DNA of 64,000 nucleotides from an uncultured Butyricicoccus sp. (GTDB lineage: Bacteria; Bacillota; Clostridia; Oscillospirales; Butyricicoccaceae). This document shows positions 42,546-51,456 of this stretch, piece after piece (the stretch's first letter is position 1; each line of letters opens with the position of its first letter). The stretch lies in contig CAJUDU010000001.1 of assembly GCA_910584935.1 (NCBI GenBank), forward strand, positions 81,988 to 145,987, read 5' to 3'. A program made the position numbers and the translations under genes. Under the pieces are notes generated by a model. The model made no database searches and was not told where the DNA came from. It saw only the letters and a list, made by a program, of their open reading frames with translations.

Positions 42546-43928
42546 TCAAGCTTGATAAAATGCCTGTATGCCAAGATAAGCGCTGTATAAGTCAATTTTA
42601 GAAATCACTTCAAATGGCGCGTGCATGGAAAGCACTGGGACGCCTGCATCCACAGTATCAATGTTTCGGTTTGCCAGGTACATCGCAACGGTGCCGCCGC
42701 CGCCCTGGTCAACGCGTCCAAGCTGGGCGGTTTGCCAGGCAACATTTGCCCCATCTAAAATCAGCCGTACCCGTGCCATCACTTCGGCAGAAGCGTCACT
42801 GGTACCGGATTTGCCCCGTGAACCGCTGTATTTCATAATGGCAAAGCCACAGCCCATCCGAGCATCATTGCGGGATTCAGATACATCGGCATAATTCGGG
42901 TCATAGGCATTGCATACGTCGGTGGAAAGACAGATGGAATTTTCATAGCAGATTTCCGGATAAACATCTTGTGTACGGCACAAATCTGCCATAAACGTAT
43001 CAAAGAACCGGCTTTGCATACCGGTGACGCCTTCAGAACCGATTTCTTCTTTATCCACCAGCAGGCAGACAGCGGTATTTTCCGGCACATCCTGCAAAGC
43101 GAATAACGCGGTTGCGGCAGGGTAAGAACAAACACGGTCATCATGCCCATAAGCGCCGACCATGGTGCGGTCAAACCCGATATCGCACGCATCAAACGCA
43201 GGGACACAGGATAATTCAGCGGATAGGAAATCAGCTTCTGTCATACCATATTTATGATTCAGATATTCCATTACCGCAAGTTTGACTTTATCTTTACAAC
43301 CTTTTTCGCTGTCAGATGGTTTGGTGCCGATGAGGATATTCATATTTTCCGCTTTAATGCCATCCGCCATTTTCTCCTGCATCTGCTTGCTTGCCAAATG
43401 CGGCAGCAAATCGGTGATGACAAATTTCGGATCATCAGGCGCGGCGCCGATGGAAATACGCAGTTTCACCATTTTCCCATCCCGGCAGACGCAGACGGTA
43501 CCACGCAGCTCCAGCGGGATTGTCGTCCATTGGTATTTTTTGATGCCGCCATAATAATGGGTTTTGAAATATGCCATATTTTCCTGTTCATAAAGCGGCA
43601 CCGTGCGGATATCAATCCGTGGGGCATCCAAATGCGCAGCCGTCAGGCGGATGCCTTCGGCAAGGCTTTTTTGCCCAATAACAGCCAGTGCAATGCCTTT
43701 TTCACGGTTGACACGGTAAATCCGGTCGCCGGGCTGCAATGCCATGCCGCGCTGATAGGGGAAAAATCCTGCGTTGCGCGCCAGATTGACCATAGCGGTC
43801 ACCGCTTCGCGTTCGGTTTTGCCGATGTCCAAAAAGGCTTTATACCCTTCGGCATAGTCGGATGCCTGGTCAAAATCCACCCGGTCAAAGGCAGGTTTTT
43901 TGCTGTAAAAGAGTTCTTCAGAAGTCAT
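42546..43928 (-). CDS. M18 family aminopeptidase
   Basis: 460 residues, family length (Lap4/Ape1 type). A two-zinc cytoplasmic exopeptidase removing N-terminal residues. Metal and active-site motifs: TAAHLDAPRID (first His-x-Asp), VDKEEIGSEGVTGMQSRFF (Glu-Glu), ICLSTDVCNAYDPNY, and the C-terminal PVLSMHAPFEVISKIDLY. It overlaps the coaE start by 4 bp, i.e. follows coaE in an operon. Confidence 0.93.
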   Translation of the reverse strand: MTSEELFYSKKPAFDRVDFDQASDYAEGYKAFLDIGKTEREAVTAMVNLARNAGFFPYQRGMALQPGDRIYRVNREKGIALAVIGQKSLAEGIRLTAAHLDAPRIDIRTVPLYEQENMAYFKTHYYGGIKKYQWTTIPLELRGTVCVCRDGKMVKLRISIGAAPDDPKFVITDLLPHLASKQMQEKMADGIKAENMNILIGTKPSDSEKGCKDKVKLAVMEYLNHKYGMTEADFLSAELSCVPAFDACDIGFDRTMVGAYGHDDRVCSYPAATALFALQDVPENTAVCLLVDKEEIGSEGVTGMQSRFFDTFMADLCRTQDVYPEICYENSICLSTDVCNAYDPNYADVSESRNDARMGCGFAIMKYSGSRGKSGTSDASAEVMARVRLILDGANVAWQTAQLGRVDQGGGGTVAMYLANRNIDTVDAGVPVLSMHAPFEVISKIDLYSAYLGIQAFYQA

Positions 43929-44533
43929 TGTGGTGATTCTCCTTTTTTGATAATTTGCGCCCAGACGGTTTGCGCCTGTGCTTCTAATGCTGGGATAGAC
44001 CCGTCATTTTCAATGAGGTAATGGCAATGCGCTTGATAAAATGCTTGATCTGGTTGTGCGTCAATCCGGGCAGCCGCTGCTGCTTGGGATAGCCCATCCC
44101 GCGCCATAATGCGCGCAATCCGTGTTTCACGTGAAGCAATCACGCCAATGACAGATTCGCAGAGGCTGTCCGCACCGGTTTGGAATAAAGTCGGTGCGTC
44201 ATACAGAATAACAGCATGCCCATTTGCAGATAATTCTATCATTTGGGACAGGGAAGCCTCACGGATATAAGGGAAAGTAAGCGCGTTTAACTCATTTAAT
44301 TTTGCCGGGTCAGCAAAGACAGCGGCAGCTAATTTGGGGCGGTCAAGTTGTCCCATAGGGGTTAAGATGTTGCCGAACGCTGTGCAAAGGGCATCCAGCA
44401 TTGGCTGGCAACTGCTGCACAGGGTGCGGTAAACGGCGTCTGCATTGACACTGCCAGCGCCAAACCGCTGGAAACAGTTTGAAACAGCAGTTTTCCCCGC
44501 ACCGGAACCGCCGGTTAATCCAATAATTCTCAT
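43925..44533 (-). CDS. coaE: Dephospho-CoA kinase
   Basis: 202 residues. It phosphorylates dephospho-CoA, the last step of CoA synthesis. P-loop MRIIGLTGGSGAGKTAVS at the N-terminus, NADAVYR with the catalytic Asp, and the lid/CoA-binding segment ASRETRIARIMARDGLSQAAAAARIDAQ. Start ATG 44533 matches the family; the ribosome binding site is weak. The downstream aminopeptidase overlaps it (ATGA). A parS-like site lies inside the gene. Confidence 0.95.
   Translation of the reverse strand: MRIIGLTGGSGAGKTAVSNCFQRFGAGSVNADAVYRTLCSSCQPMLDALCTAFGNILTPMGQLDRPKLAAAVFADPAKLNELNALTFPYIREASLSQMIELSANGHAVILYDAPTLFQTGADSLCESVIGVIASRETRIARIMARDGLSQAAAAARIDAQPDQAFYQAHCHYLIENDGSIPALEAQAQTVWAQIIKKGESPQ
44123..44138. 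promoter_or_regulatory. parS-like ParB-binding site 5 (inside coaE)
   Basis: TGTTTCACGTGAAGCA matches parS at 15 of 16 positions. Confidence 0.85.
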
Positions 44534-44640
44534 ATCCAAGCCTGCTTTCGGGTTTTGCCTTTAATACTATGATACACCTGCTGCGATAAGATTTCCAGCC
44601 CTATCTTGGGGGGCAGGGATTCCGGATTAGGGCAAGGACT

Positions 44641-44973
44641 TTATTTTCGGATAAATGCCGCATCAGATTGAGCAGAATCCGTTTCATCGGATGTATAGCG
44701 TTCAACAGTCATATGCAGGTCATATTTTTCCCGCAGGGCAATAATTTTTGCCATCATGGGGGAGTGATGGTGGGCATTAAGGGCATCTTGATTTTCCCAG
44801 CTATCAATCAGGAGCAGTGTTTCGGTATCATTTATGGGGAAAAAGTAATCATAGCGCAGGTTGCCATTTTGCTGGCGGATATGATGGACAATGCCGCTGG
44901 AAAGCATTTCTTCTGCAAATTTTGCAGCATTCCCATTTATTCCGTGATAATAGATATTGATTGTAATTGCCAT
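44641..44973 (-). CDS. Antibiotic biosynthesis monooxygenase (ABM/YgiN-like) domain protein
   Basis: 110 residues, a single ABM ferredoxin-like fold: NGNLRYDYFFPINDTETLLLIDSWENQDALNAHHHSPMM split here into the pattern RYDYFFP...LLLIDSWENQDALNAHH. These proteins act as small quinol or heme-related monooxygenases; many have no known substrate. Monocistronic, with GGAGG before the ATG. Confidence 0.88.
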   Translation of the reverse strand: MAITINIYYHGINGNAAKFAEEMLSSGIVHHIRQQNGNLRYDYFFPINDTETLLLIDSWENQDALNAHHHSPMMAKIIALREKYDLHMTVERYTSDETDSAQSDAAFIRK

Positions 44974-45131
44974 TTCTATTCCTCCAAAAATTTTAACAAG
45001 GTGGTTTTATTGTAACACAAGGATGGATTCTTTTCAATTTGCCGTGGAGATAACTAGAAAATACAGCTTGCCAGCATAGGATGGGGTATAGTAAAATGGG
45101 GATAATAGATTCGGACAGGAGGCTGCACCAT

Positions 45132-46088
45132 ATGAAAAAAGTGATTGCAATTGGCGAACTGCTGATTGATTTTGTACCCCATCAAAAGGGGTGTGGGTTA
45201 AGTGAAGTGACAGATTTTGAGCGTGTCGCAGGCGGAGCGCCTGCGAATGTTGTGGCAGCGGCGGTAAGCCTTGGCGCGCCGGGGTGCATGGTATCACAAG
45301 TTGGGCAGGATGCGTTTGGGGATTATATTATCCACACATTGCAGCAAAAGGGTGTTGACACACAATATGTTTTCCGGCATCCGCAGGCAAAAACGGCATT
45401 GGCATTTGTTTCGCTGGATGCGTCAGGCAACCGGGAATTTTCATTTTACCGCAACCCATCCGCGGATTTATATTTAGAGGAAAGCCAAATCACGCCGGAA
45501 ATGTTTGCGGATGCAGGGGCATTGCATTTTTGTTCTGTTGACCTGGTGCCATACCCGGTAAAAGAAGCGCACCGGAAAGCGATACAGCTTGCGCGGCAGG
45601 CAGGGGCATTGATTTCATTCGACCCGAATGTACGGTTAGCATTATGGGAAAGTGAAACCGCGTGCCAGCAGGCGATACGAGAATTTTTACCAGAAGCAGA
45701 TTTGGTAAAGCTCAGTGACAACGAAATAGAGTTTGTCACAGGCTGCAAAGCGGAACGGCAGGCAGCAGAAAAGTTATTTGCGTTGGGCAGTAAAATCGTA
45801 TTGATTACCAAAGGCGGCGACGGGTCGGCGGTATACACGCAAACAGAGCAGGCATTTGCGCAGGCGTGCCCAACAGAGGTTGTCGACACCACTGGGGCAG
45901 GGGATAGTTTTGCGGGGGCATTTTTATATCAGCTCATGCGGGATGGTATTACAGCGGATATCTTGCATACACTGCGTGCGGAAAAGCTACAGGAGTATTT
46001 AGAATATGCCTCCAAATGCTCCGCATATACTTGCGCCCACAAAGGCGCGGTAATGCCAACAGCGTCAGAGGCATTATTTTACAAATAA
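45132..46088 (+). CDS. PfkB family carbohydrate kinase (probable fructokinase)
   Basis: 318 residues. Start ATG 45132 behind ACAGGAGG. PfkB signatures: GGAPANVVAAAVSLGAPGCM near the N-terminus and the catalytic DTTGAGDSFAGAFLYQLM (Asp base) near residue 257. VIAIGELLIDFVP at the start is typical of fructokinases, but 2-keto-3-deoxygluconate kinase is a close relative and would fit the uronate pathway of this window. No sugar-PTS gene is adjacent except ptsI downstream. Confidence 0.9.
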   Translation: MKKVIAIGELLIDFVPHQKGCGLSEVTDFERVAGGAPANVVAAAVSLGAPGCMVSQVGQDAFGDYIIHTLQQKGVDTQYVFRHPQAKTALAFVSLDASGNREFSFYRNPSADLYLEESQITPEMFADAGALHFCSVDLVPYPVKEAHRKAIQLARQAGALISFDPNVRLALWESETACQQAIREFLPEADLVKLSDNEIEFVTGCKAERQAAEKLFALGSKIVLITKGGDGSAVYTQTEQAFAQACPTEVVDTTGAGDSFAGAFLYQLMRDGITADILHTLRAEKLQEYLEYASKCSAYTCAHKGAVMPTASEALFYK

Positions 46089-46141
46089 TCGGGCGTGATA
46101 AAATATCATACGCAAGAATCAGAAAAAATTTTTGTACAGGC

Positions 46142-46171
46142 TTGACAAAAGACCAAAGAACATGGAAAATA
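46142..46171 (+). promoter_or_regulatory. Probable promoter of ptsI
   Basis: TTGACA (46142-46147), then a poor -10 (AAAATA or GAAAAT) after about 17-18 bp. A leader of about 130 nt precedes the start codon. Confidence 0.45.
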
Positions 46172-46301
46172 AATATGTGAGAGTTTTTCTTGCCCATCAG
46201 AAAACAGAGGGCATTTTTGGGAGATCGTGAGAGCGTGGAAACCATATCAACTGCTGTATATGTGTGCAAACACCGCAGCAACAGAGGAAGGATGGAACAC
46301 A

Positions 46302-47999
46302 TTGATTACGATTCAAGCATTAGGTGTATCCGAAGGGCTGGTAAAGGCGAAAGCATTTGTTTTGCGTGAGCCAGACCTCAGCGTCACCAAGCAAAAGGTG
46401 GAAGACATTGCGGCAGAACAGGCGCGGGTCGATGAAGCTGTGCAAACAGCGAAAGCACAAATTCAAAGCATCATTGAAGAAGCTGGCGAAACCCTTGGCG
46501 ATAAGGCAGAAATTTTTGAAGCACATTTAATGATGTTGGAAGATGAAGATTATATCGATGGTATGAAAGAAATCATCGCGGGGGAAAGCGTATGCGCGGA
46601 ATATGCGTGCAAAATCAACTGTGATAATTTCCAGGATATGCTCCGGGCAATGGATGACGAATATATGCAGGCACGTGCCGCAGATGTTGGCGACATTTCC
46701 ATGCGCATTTTGAAAGTGCTGAAAGGTGTTGCAGACAATATGCTGGACACCATTATTGAGCCATGTATTATTGTGGCAAACGACCTGACGCCGTCAGACA
46801 CCGCAAAAGTGGGCACAAAGCCGGTTGAAGGGTTTATCACACAAATTGGGGGACGTACCAGCCATTCAGCGATTATGGCGCGTTCCATGGGTTTGCCAGC
46901 GGCAGCTGGCGCAGGCGAACAGGCACGTATTATTGAAAACGGGGACTATATCCTGTTAGACGGCTGTTCAGGTGAAATTGTTGTCAACCCGGAAAAAGAG
47001 GTTGAAGAAGAATTTGACCGCAAAAAAGCGACATTTGACGAACAGCGCCGTATGCTGGAAACCTATCGCAATCAGCAGGGTGCAACCTCAGACGGGCATC
47101 GTGTGATTATTGAAGGCAATATTGGCACACCAGCTGATGCCGTCCGTGTGGATGAAATGGGCGGCGAAGGGGTTGGCTTATTCCGTTCAGAGTTTCTGTT
47201 TATGGATCGTCCAGACCTGCCAAGTGAGGATGAACAATTTGAAGCATATAAACAGGCGGCAGAAACCATGTCAAACCGTCCTGTCATTATCCGCACTTTG
47301 GACATTGGCGGCGACAAGGAAGTGCCAGCGTTAGCGCTGGAAAAAGAACAGAATCCATTTTTGGGTTATCGTGCAATCCGTATCTGCCTTGACCGTGAAG
47401 AATTATTCATGACTCAGTTACGTGCATTGCTGCGTGCTTCCGCTTATGGGGATATCCGTATTATGTTCCCCATGATTTCATCTTATGAAGAAGTCATGAG
47501 TGCAAAAGCGATGGTTGCCAAAGCAAAAGAAGCATTGCAATCAGAAGGCATGGCATATAATGATAATATCAAACTGGGCATTATGATTGAAATCCCAGTT
47601 GCGGCGATTTGCGCGGATATTCTGGCAAAAGAAGTGGATTTCTTCTCCATTGGCACAAATGATTTAATTCAGTATTCATGTGCGGTTGACCGTATCAATG
47701 ACAAGATTTCGTCATTATACCGTCCATTGCATCCAGGGGTATTGCGTCTGATTAAAATGGCGGCAGATGCTGCCAAAGCGAACAATATTGAATGCGGTGT
47801 CTGTGGTGAAATGGCAGGCTCCCGCGGCATGGCAAGCGTATTATGTGGCTTAGGCGTCACCAACCTGTCCATGTCAGCGTCATCCATTTTGGCAGCGAAA
47901 TCCGACTTAGCGCACCACACATATGAAGAATGTGTTACCTTAGCAAACAGCCTGCTTGGCGGGCAGTCCGCGACAGCAAATGAAAGCAGCTTTGGATAA
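46302..47999 (+). CDS. ptsI: PTS enzyme I (phosphoenolpyruvate-protein phosphotransferase)
   Basis: 565 residues from TTG 46302, which has AGGAAGGA at the right distance; the longer frame adds a non-homologous tail without a ribosome binding site. It moves phosphate from PEP to HPr at the head of the sugar phosphotransferase system. The phospho-His lies in GGRTSHSAIMARSMGLPA (about residue 188). The PEP-binding TIM barrel has RTLDIGGDKEVP, FRSEFLFMDR, IGTNDLIQYSCAVDR and the catalytic Cys in ECGVCGEMAG. No ptsH is adjacent. Confidence 0.97.
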   Translation: MITIQALGVSEGLVKAKAFVLREPDLSVTKQKVEDIAAEQARVDEAVQTAKAQIQSIIEEAGETLGDKAEIFEAHLMMLEDEDYIDGMKEIIAGESVCAEYACKINCDNFQDMLRAMDDEYMQARAADVGDISMRILKVLKGVADNMLDTIIEPCIIVANDLTPSDTAKVGTKPVEGFITQIGGRTSHSAIMARSMGLPAAAGAGEQARIIENGDYILLDGCSGEIVVNPEKEVEEEFDRKKATFDEQRRMLETYRNQQGATSDGHRVIIEGNIGTPADAVRVDEMGGEGVGLFRSEFLFMDRPDLPSEDEQFEAYKQAAETMSNRPVIIRTLDIGGDKEVPALALEKEQNPFLGYRAIRICLDREELFMTQLRALLRASAYGDIRIMFPMISSYEEVMSAKAMVAKAKEALQSEGMAYNDNIKLGIMIEIPVAAICADILAKEVDFFSIGTNDLIQYSCAVDRINDKISSLYRPLHPGVLRLIKMAADAAKANNIECGVCGEMAGSRGMASVLCGLGVTNLSMSASSILAAKSDLAHHTYEECVTLANSLLGGQSATANESSFG

Positions 48000-48068
48000 T
48001 CCGAGGCAATAAAGCGGGCATAAAAACAAACAACAACAAATTTTCTCGATAAAACAAACAACAAACAC

Positions 48069-48100
48069 AAATGCGCCGCATCAGCAAAGCGGCGCATTTT
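48069..48100. terminator. Bidirectional terminator between ptsI and the DUF4914 gene
   Basis: AAATGCGCCGC and GCGGCGCATTT form an 11 bp perfect stem between convergent genes, flanked by T-rich sequence on both sides. Confidence 0.85.
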
Positions 48101-48115
48101 GTGTTTGGATAAAAA

Positions 48116-49987
48116 TTACAAACGGATTGGAGTCAGTTTGCAGTAATCTTCAATGGTGCCATTATTGCGGAAGCAGTCAATAATCTGCTTGCCCAACGGG
48201 TCGAGGTCATCGGTATAGAACTTATCAAGTTCTTTTGCAAAGAAATCGGTCAGGATTTTTGCGCCAGCGTCATAACCATCCTCACCCATACGGTCTTGGG
48301 TTTCGGTGCGGAGGAATTTCGCACGAATCGTCTGGCCTTCCATAATCATTTCTTTCATTGCATAGCCAAGCAGTGGGCAGCGTGCGGGCACAACTTTATC
48401 CCGACGGATATGACCGTTATGACGGCTAAGCCATTCACGGCTAATCCATTCAGCAGCAAAGCCAACATGATAAATGCCGATATGCTGGTTTGGAATGAGT
48501 ACATAGCGGGTATTCGGATTATCAACAATCTGATGCAGCAGCAAATTTGCCTGTTTTACGCGCTGACCGGTTGCGAATGGCCAATAGGAGCCAACGCCTT
48601 CACTTTTCAGCTCACCGCCGCCAACGATAGACGGGTTTTTGAATCCACGCGGTGCAACAAGGCGCCACATCCAGGCAAGTGAAGGCGGGATAAAATGCAG
48701 CATACCCATAATGCCATAGTTAGGATTTTCACGGGTAGAAGGGGGCATACGGGTGCCGAAAGAGCGCACATCAACTTCTACAGGTTCACTGAGAATATGC
48801 GGCACTTTTTCACGCGGGACGATAGCGCGTGGGTTTGGGCAGGGCTTGCCGTTAGAATCCAGCGTATGTTCCCAAATCAGGCTGGTCGCGCCGACCATGC
48901 CTTGGATATTGAAGAAACAAAGCGGTTCATCTGGTTCGGTGCAAATGCGTTCATAAATGGGGTCACAGCCATAATGGGTAACGCCATCCATGCGCAGGAA
49001 CCAGCCAGCTTCACCATCCACCAGCACAAGTTTGCCGCTGTCATTTTGGAGTTTGGGATAGCAAGTCGCCATATCGTCACAAATCGGTTCAATTGCGGAA
49101 GTCTGCCCGAGGTTCAGTACTGTTTCTTCACCGGTTGCGGTGTTGACAGACAGCAGTACACGTCCATCTTCACGGCGGGAAATGTCCTGTAACATTTCGC
49201 TTTTGCCGCCGCCGGAAGCGCCTTCATGCATAATGACAAGTTCATTATCATATTGCGTTGTCATACGGGCAGCGGAAGCGTGAGCAGTCACCCAGCCTTC
49301 CTGTTCACCGATATCGAGCAGGACGGAATAAACGCCTTTTTTCGCGGACGGGCCAGGATAAAGGTTATAAGAAAATACCTCATGGCACTCATCCAAACGG
49401 TTATGAACAACAACCTGTTTGCCTTTAAAGTGGGTATGGCGGAAAGGCGGCGCGACATAAACAATTGCGCGTGGGGCAAAACCTTCACATTCTTCAGCCG
49501 AGATAAAGCCCTGAAGGTTTGCCATAGCAAACGCAAAGAATGCGGCATTGCGGGGGCAAATCAGCATTGAGCCATAGCCATAGGTATTACCGCCTGAATT
49601 AAAGGGCATAAAGATGAGTTCCTGTGTTTTAAGCCATTCCAAGGTTTCGTCCCGCATTTTTGAGAATGGGTAACCATAGACATCAGCAAAGCGGGGTTTA
49701 TCGGTAGGCTTATCATCGCCGATGCGCATACAATCAGGGTCACGGCGGCGCATATAATCTTCAACGTAGTTGACAACAACGCCGTTTTTTGCGCGGATGA
49801 CAGTTGCTTCAGACACCTGCCCTTGGCCAGGCACATCATAAACGACGTCATACTTGCCAGACCGTCCAGTACCAAAAACCATGTCATATAGTTCATGTTT
49901 GCTGACGGGGATCAGAATGGCTTTACAGTTTTCGATCACGTCAATGATTTCCGGGGGAAAGGTGAATTTTCTTAGCAGTCGGTTCAT
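48116..49987 (-). CDS. DUF4914 family protein, PEP carboxykinase-like nucleotide-binding fold
   Basis: 623 residues, soluble, strong GGAGGAG before ATG 49987. It has a PEPCK-type P-loop (IMHEGASGGGKSEMLQDI, about 240), a following GEAGWFLRMDGVTHYG segment and SIVGGGELKSEGVGSYWPF, the pattern of the DUF4914 family. The family's reaction is unknown; a carboxykinase or HPr-kinase-like phosphotransfer is plausible, and placement beside ptsI hints at a link to PEP metabolism (inference). Confidence 0.88.
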   Translation of the reverse strand: MNRLLRKFTFPPEIIDVIENCKAILIPVSKHELYDMVFGTGRSGKYDVVYDVPGQGQVSEATVIRAKNGVVVNYVEDYMRRRDPDCMRIGDDKPTDKPRFADVYGYPFSKMRDETLEWLKTQELIFMPFNSGGNTYGYGSMLICPRNAAFFAFAMANLQGFISAEECEGFAPRAIVYVAPPFRHTHFKGKQVVVHNRLDECHEVFSYNLYPGPSAKKGVYSVLLDIGEQEGWVTAHASAARMTTQYDNELVIMHEGASGGGKSEMLQDISRREDGRVLLSVNTATGEETVLNLGQTSAIEPICDDMATCYPKLQNDSGKLVLVDGEAGWFLRMDGVTHYGCDPIYERICTEPDEPLCFFNIQGMVGATSLIWEHTLDSNGKPCPNPRAIVPREKVPHILSEPVEVDVRSFGTRMPPSTRENPNYGIMGMLHFIPPSLAWMWRLVAPRGFKNPSIVGGGELKSEGVGSYWPFATGQRVKQANLLLHQIVDNPNTRYVLIPNQHIGIYHVGFAAEWISREWLSRHNGHIRRDKVVPARCPLLGYAMKEMIMEGQTIRAKFLRTETQDRMGEDGYDAGAKILTDFFAKELDKFYTDDLDPLGKQIIDCFRNNGTIEDYCKLTPIRL

Positions 49988-50097
49988 AAAAGCTAGCTCC
50001 TCCTTCCAGCGGGCAACCAGGGTTTTGCAGGCCCTGGCGTCGCTATATGTCATCCCGATATTTGGTGGGGATGATCACACAATTTATCTCTTATTAT

Positions 50098-50126
50098 ACT
50101 ATACTACGAAATCACCCTTGCGTCAA
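50098..50126 (-). promoter_or_regulatory. Sigma-A promoter of the DUF4914 gene
   Basis: Minus strand TTGACG (50121-50126), 17 bp, TATAGT (50098-50103). Just upstream, ATCTTGC and GCAAGAT (50132-50152) form an inverted repeat that could bind an activator. Confidence 0.75.
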
Positions 50127-50200
50127 TGCGGATCTTGCGAGATTTGCAAGATTGGGGATAACATCCTGCAATCATTTTCTATCAACTGTAAGTAAAAAGA

Positions 50201-51409
50201 TTATTTGCTAATTTGGTAATTGGTTTTGATCTGGTTCAAGTGGAGCTGTGCGGAGCGGTAACTTTGGTCAGAAGTCGGGGTACCGGCAGCAACACCGAGG
50301 ATAGAAGCATCTTCAGGCAGTACATAGCCATAAGTTTTCCAACGTCCAAGGGCACGTTCGTAAGCAGCTTTTTCATTTGCGGATTGCAGGCTGGCTTGAG
50401 AATTGGCGAGGGAAGCAGCTTGCTGCTGTGCGAATTTTTCTTTTTGCCAGGCATTTTGCCAAGCGATTTGGGCCTGCTGCTGGTTATTTTCGGTTTGCCA
50501 TTGGTTGTTGGCGCTGAGCATCTGCTGATAAGCAAGCGTGGGGATGCCATTGAGGAAGCCAGTCAGCCCAGCGAGTGAAATGGAATAATCGCGGTCAGCC
50601 TGATATTGACTTAACTGCATTTGAGCTTGTGCCTGCGCCTGCTGGAGGGCAGCGGAAGATTCGGATTGCTGGAAGCCCATTGAGAGATTTGTTTCGCGGT
50701 CAGCGGCGGCTTGTGCCGCGCTGCTGCGGGCAGCGAGGCGGGCTTGTGCAAGCCCATTGAGGTCGCCGCGATAAGCGTTATCAACCGCAATACGGCTAGT
50801 TTCGGTATATCCGGAGGTAGGCGCGGCATATGCACTGCCAGAAGAAAGCCCAAGCGCGGCAAGCTTTTCGGCATTGCCAAGCGCCGACCGGCGGGCGTTG
50901 ACATCGATTTGAGTCATACCCTGTTGATAAGCAGCGTCAATATCGGTATATTGGGTTTGAAGTTGCTGTGCAATTTGCTGTTTTGCGGTTTCAAAGGCTT
51001 GCAGCCGTGCTTTAGCGGCAGCGTCATACAGCCCAGTGATATCAATCCGCGGGGCGGTAGGGATTTGCTGCACCTGGTTTTCGGGTGTTTTTGAAGAAGC
51101 AACCTGATAAGGGCGGTAATCGCCGAGCCAGGTTGCCACAGCATCATTGCTGCCGACCTTGCCTTCCAGCCCAAGGGCGTCAATTTTGGCTTGCCGTGCG
51201 GCAAGCAGGCGGGCGCGTTCGGCGGCGTCAGTTGTGTTGGCAATCGCGTTTGCGTAATCGAAATCCTTATCAAATGTAGCAGTGTTTTTCTGGCTGGACG
51301 AAGAACTGGACGAAGAACGGGAACCAGAGCTGATATTTTTTTTCAGGTTCGCAGTCGCGGCGGTTTGGGCAGCTTTGGCGGCGGCAGCGACCATCACAGA
51401 AGCTAACAT
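50201..51409 (-). CDS. Phage-type coiled-coil protein, possible ejection/internal virion protein
   Basis: 402 residues. Ala-rich N-terminus (MLASVMVAAAAKAAQTAATA), a Ser run, then a long Gln/Ala-rich helix (about 120-370) with segments such as AAQAAADRETNLSMGFQQSE. Size, composition and last position in a head-gene cluster resemble the ejection proteins of podoviruses; sequence similarity is not evident to me. AAAGGAGG precedes the start. Confidence 0.6.
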   Translation of the reverse strand: MLASVMVAAAAKAAQTAATANLKKNISSGSRSSSSSSSSQKNTATFDKDFDYANAIANTTDAAERARLLAARQAKIDALGLEGKVGSNDAVATWLGDYRPYQVASSKTPENQVQQIPTAPRIDITGLYDAAAKARLQAFETAKQQIAQQLQTQYTDIDAAYQQGMTQIDVNARRSALGNAEKLAALGLSSGSAYAAPTSGYTETSRIAVDNAYRGDLNGLAQARLAARSSAAQAAADRETNLSMGFQQSESSAALQQAQAQAQMQLSQYQADRDYSISLAGLTGFLNGIPTLAYQQMLSANNQWQTENNQQQAQIAWQNAWQKEKFAQQQAASLANSQASLQSANEKAAYERALGRWKTYGYVLPEDASILGVAAGTPTSDQSYRSAQLHLNQIKTNYQISK

Positions 51410-51456
51410 AATGGTGGAGTCCTCCTTTCAGGGATATGTTTCACAAAAAGTATAAA

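Noticed and set aside
44540..44640. Possible terminator between the ABM-family gene and coaE
   Set aside because: The GGGCT/AGCCC pairing there has a long loop and no T run.
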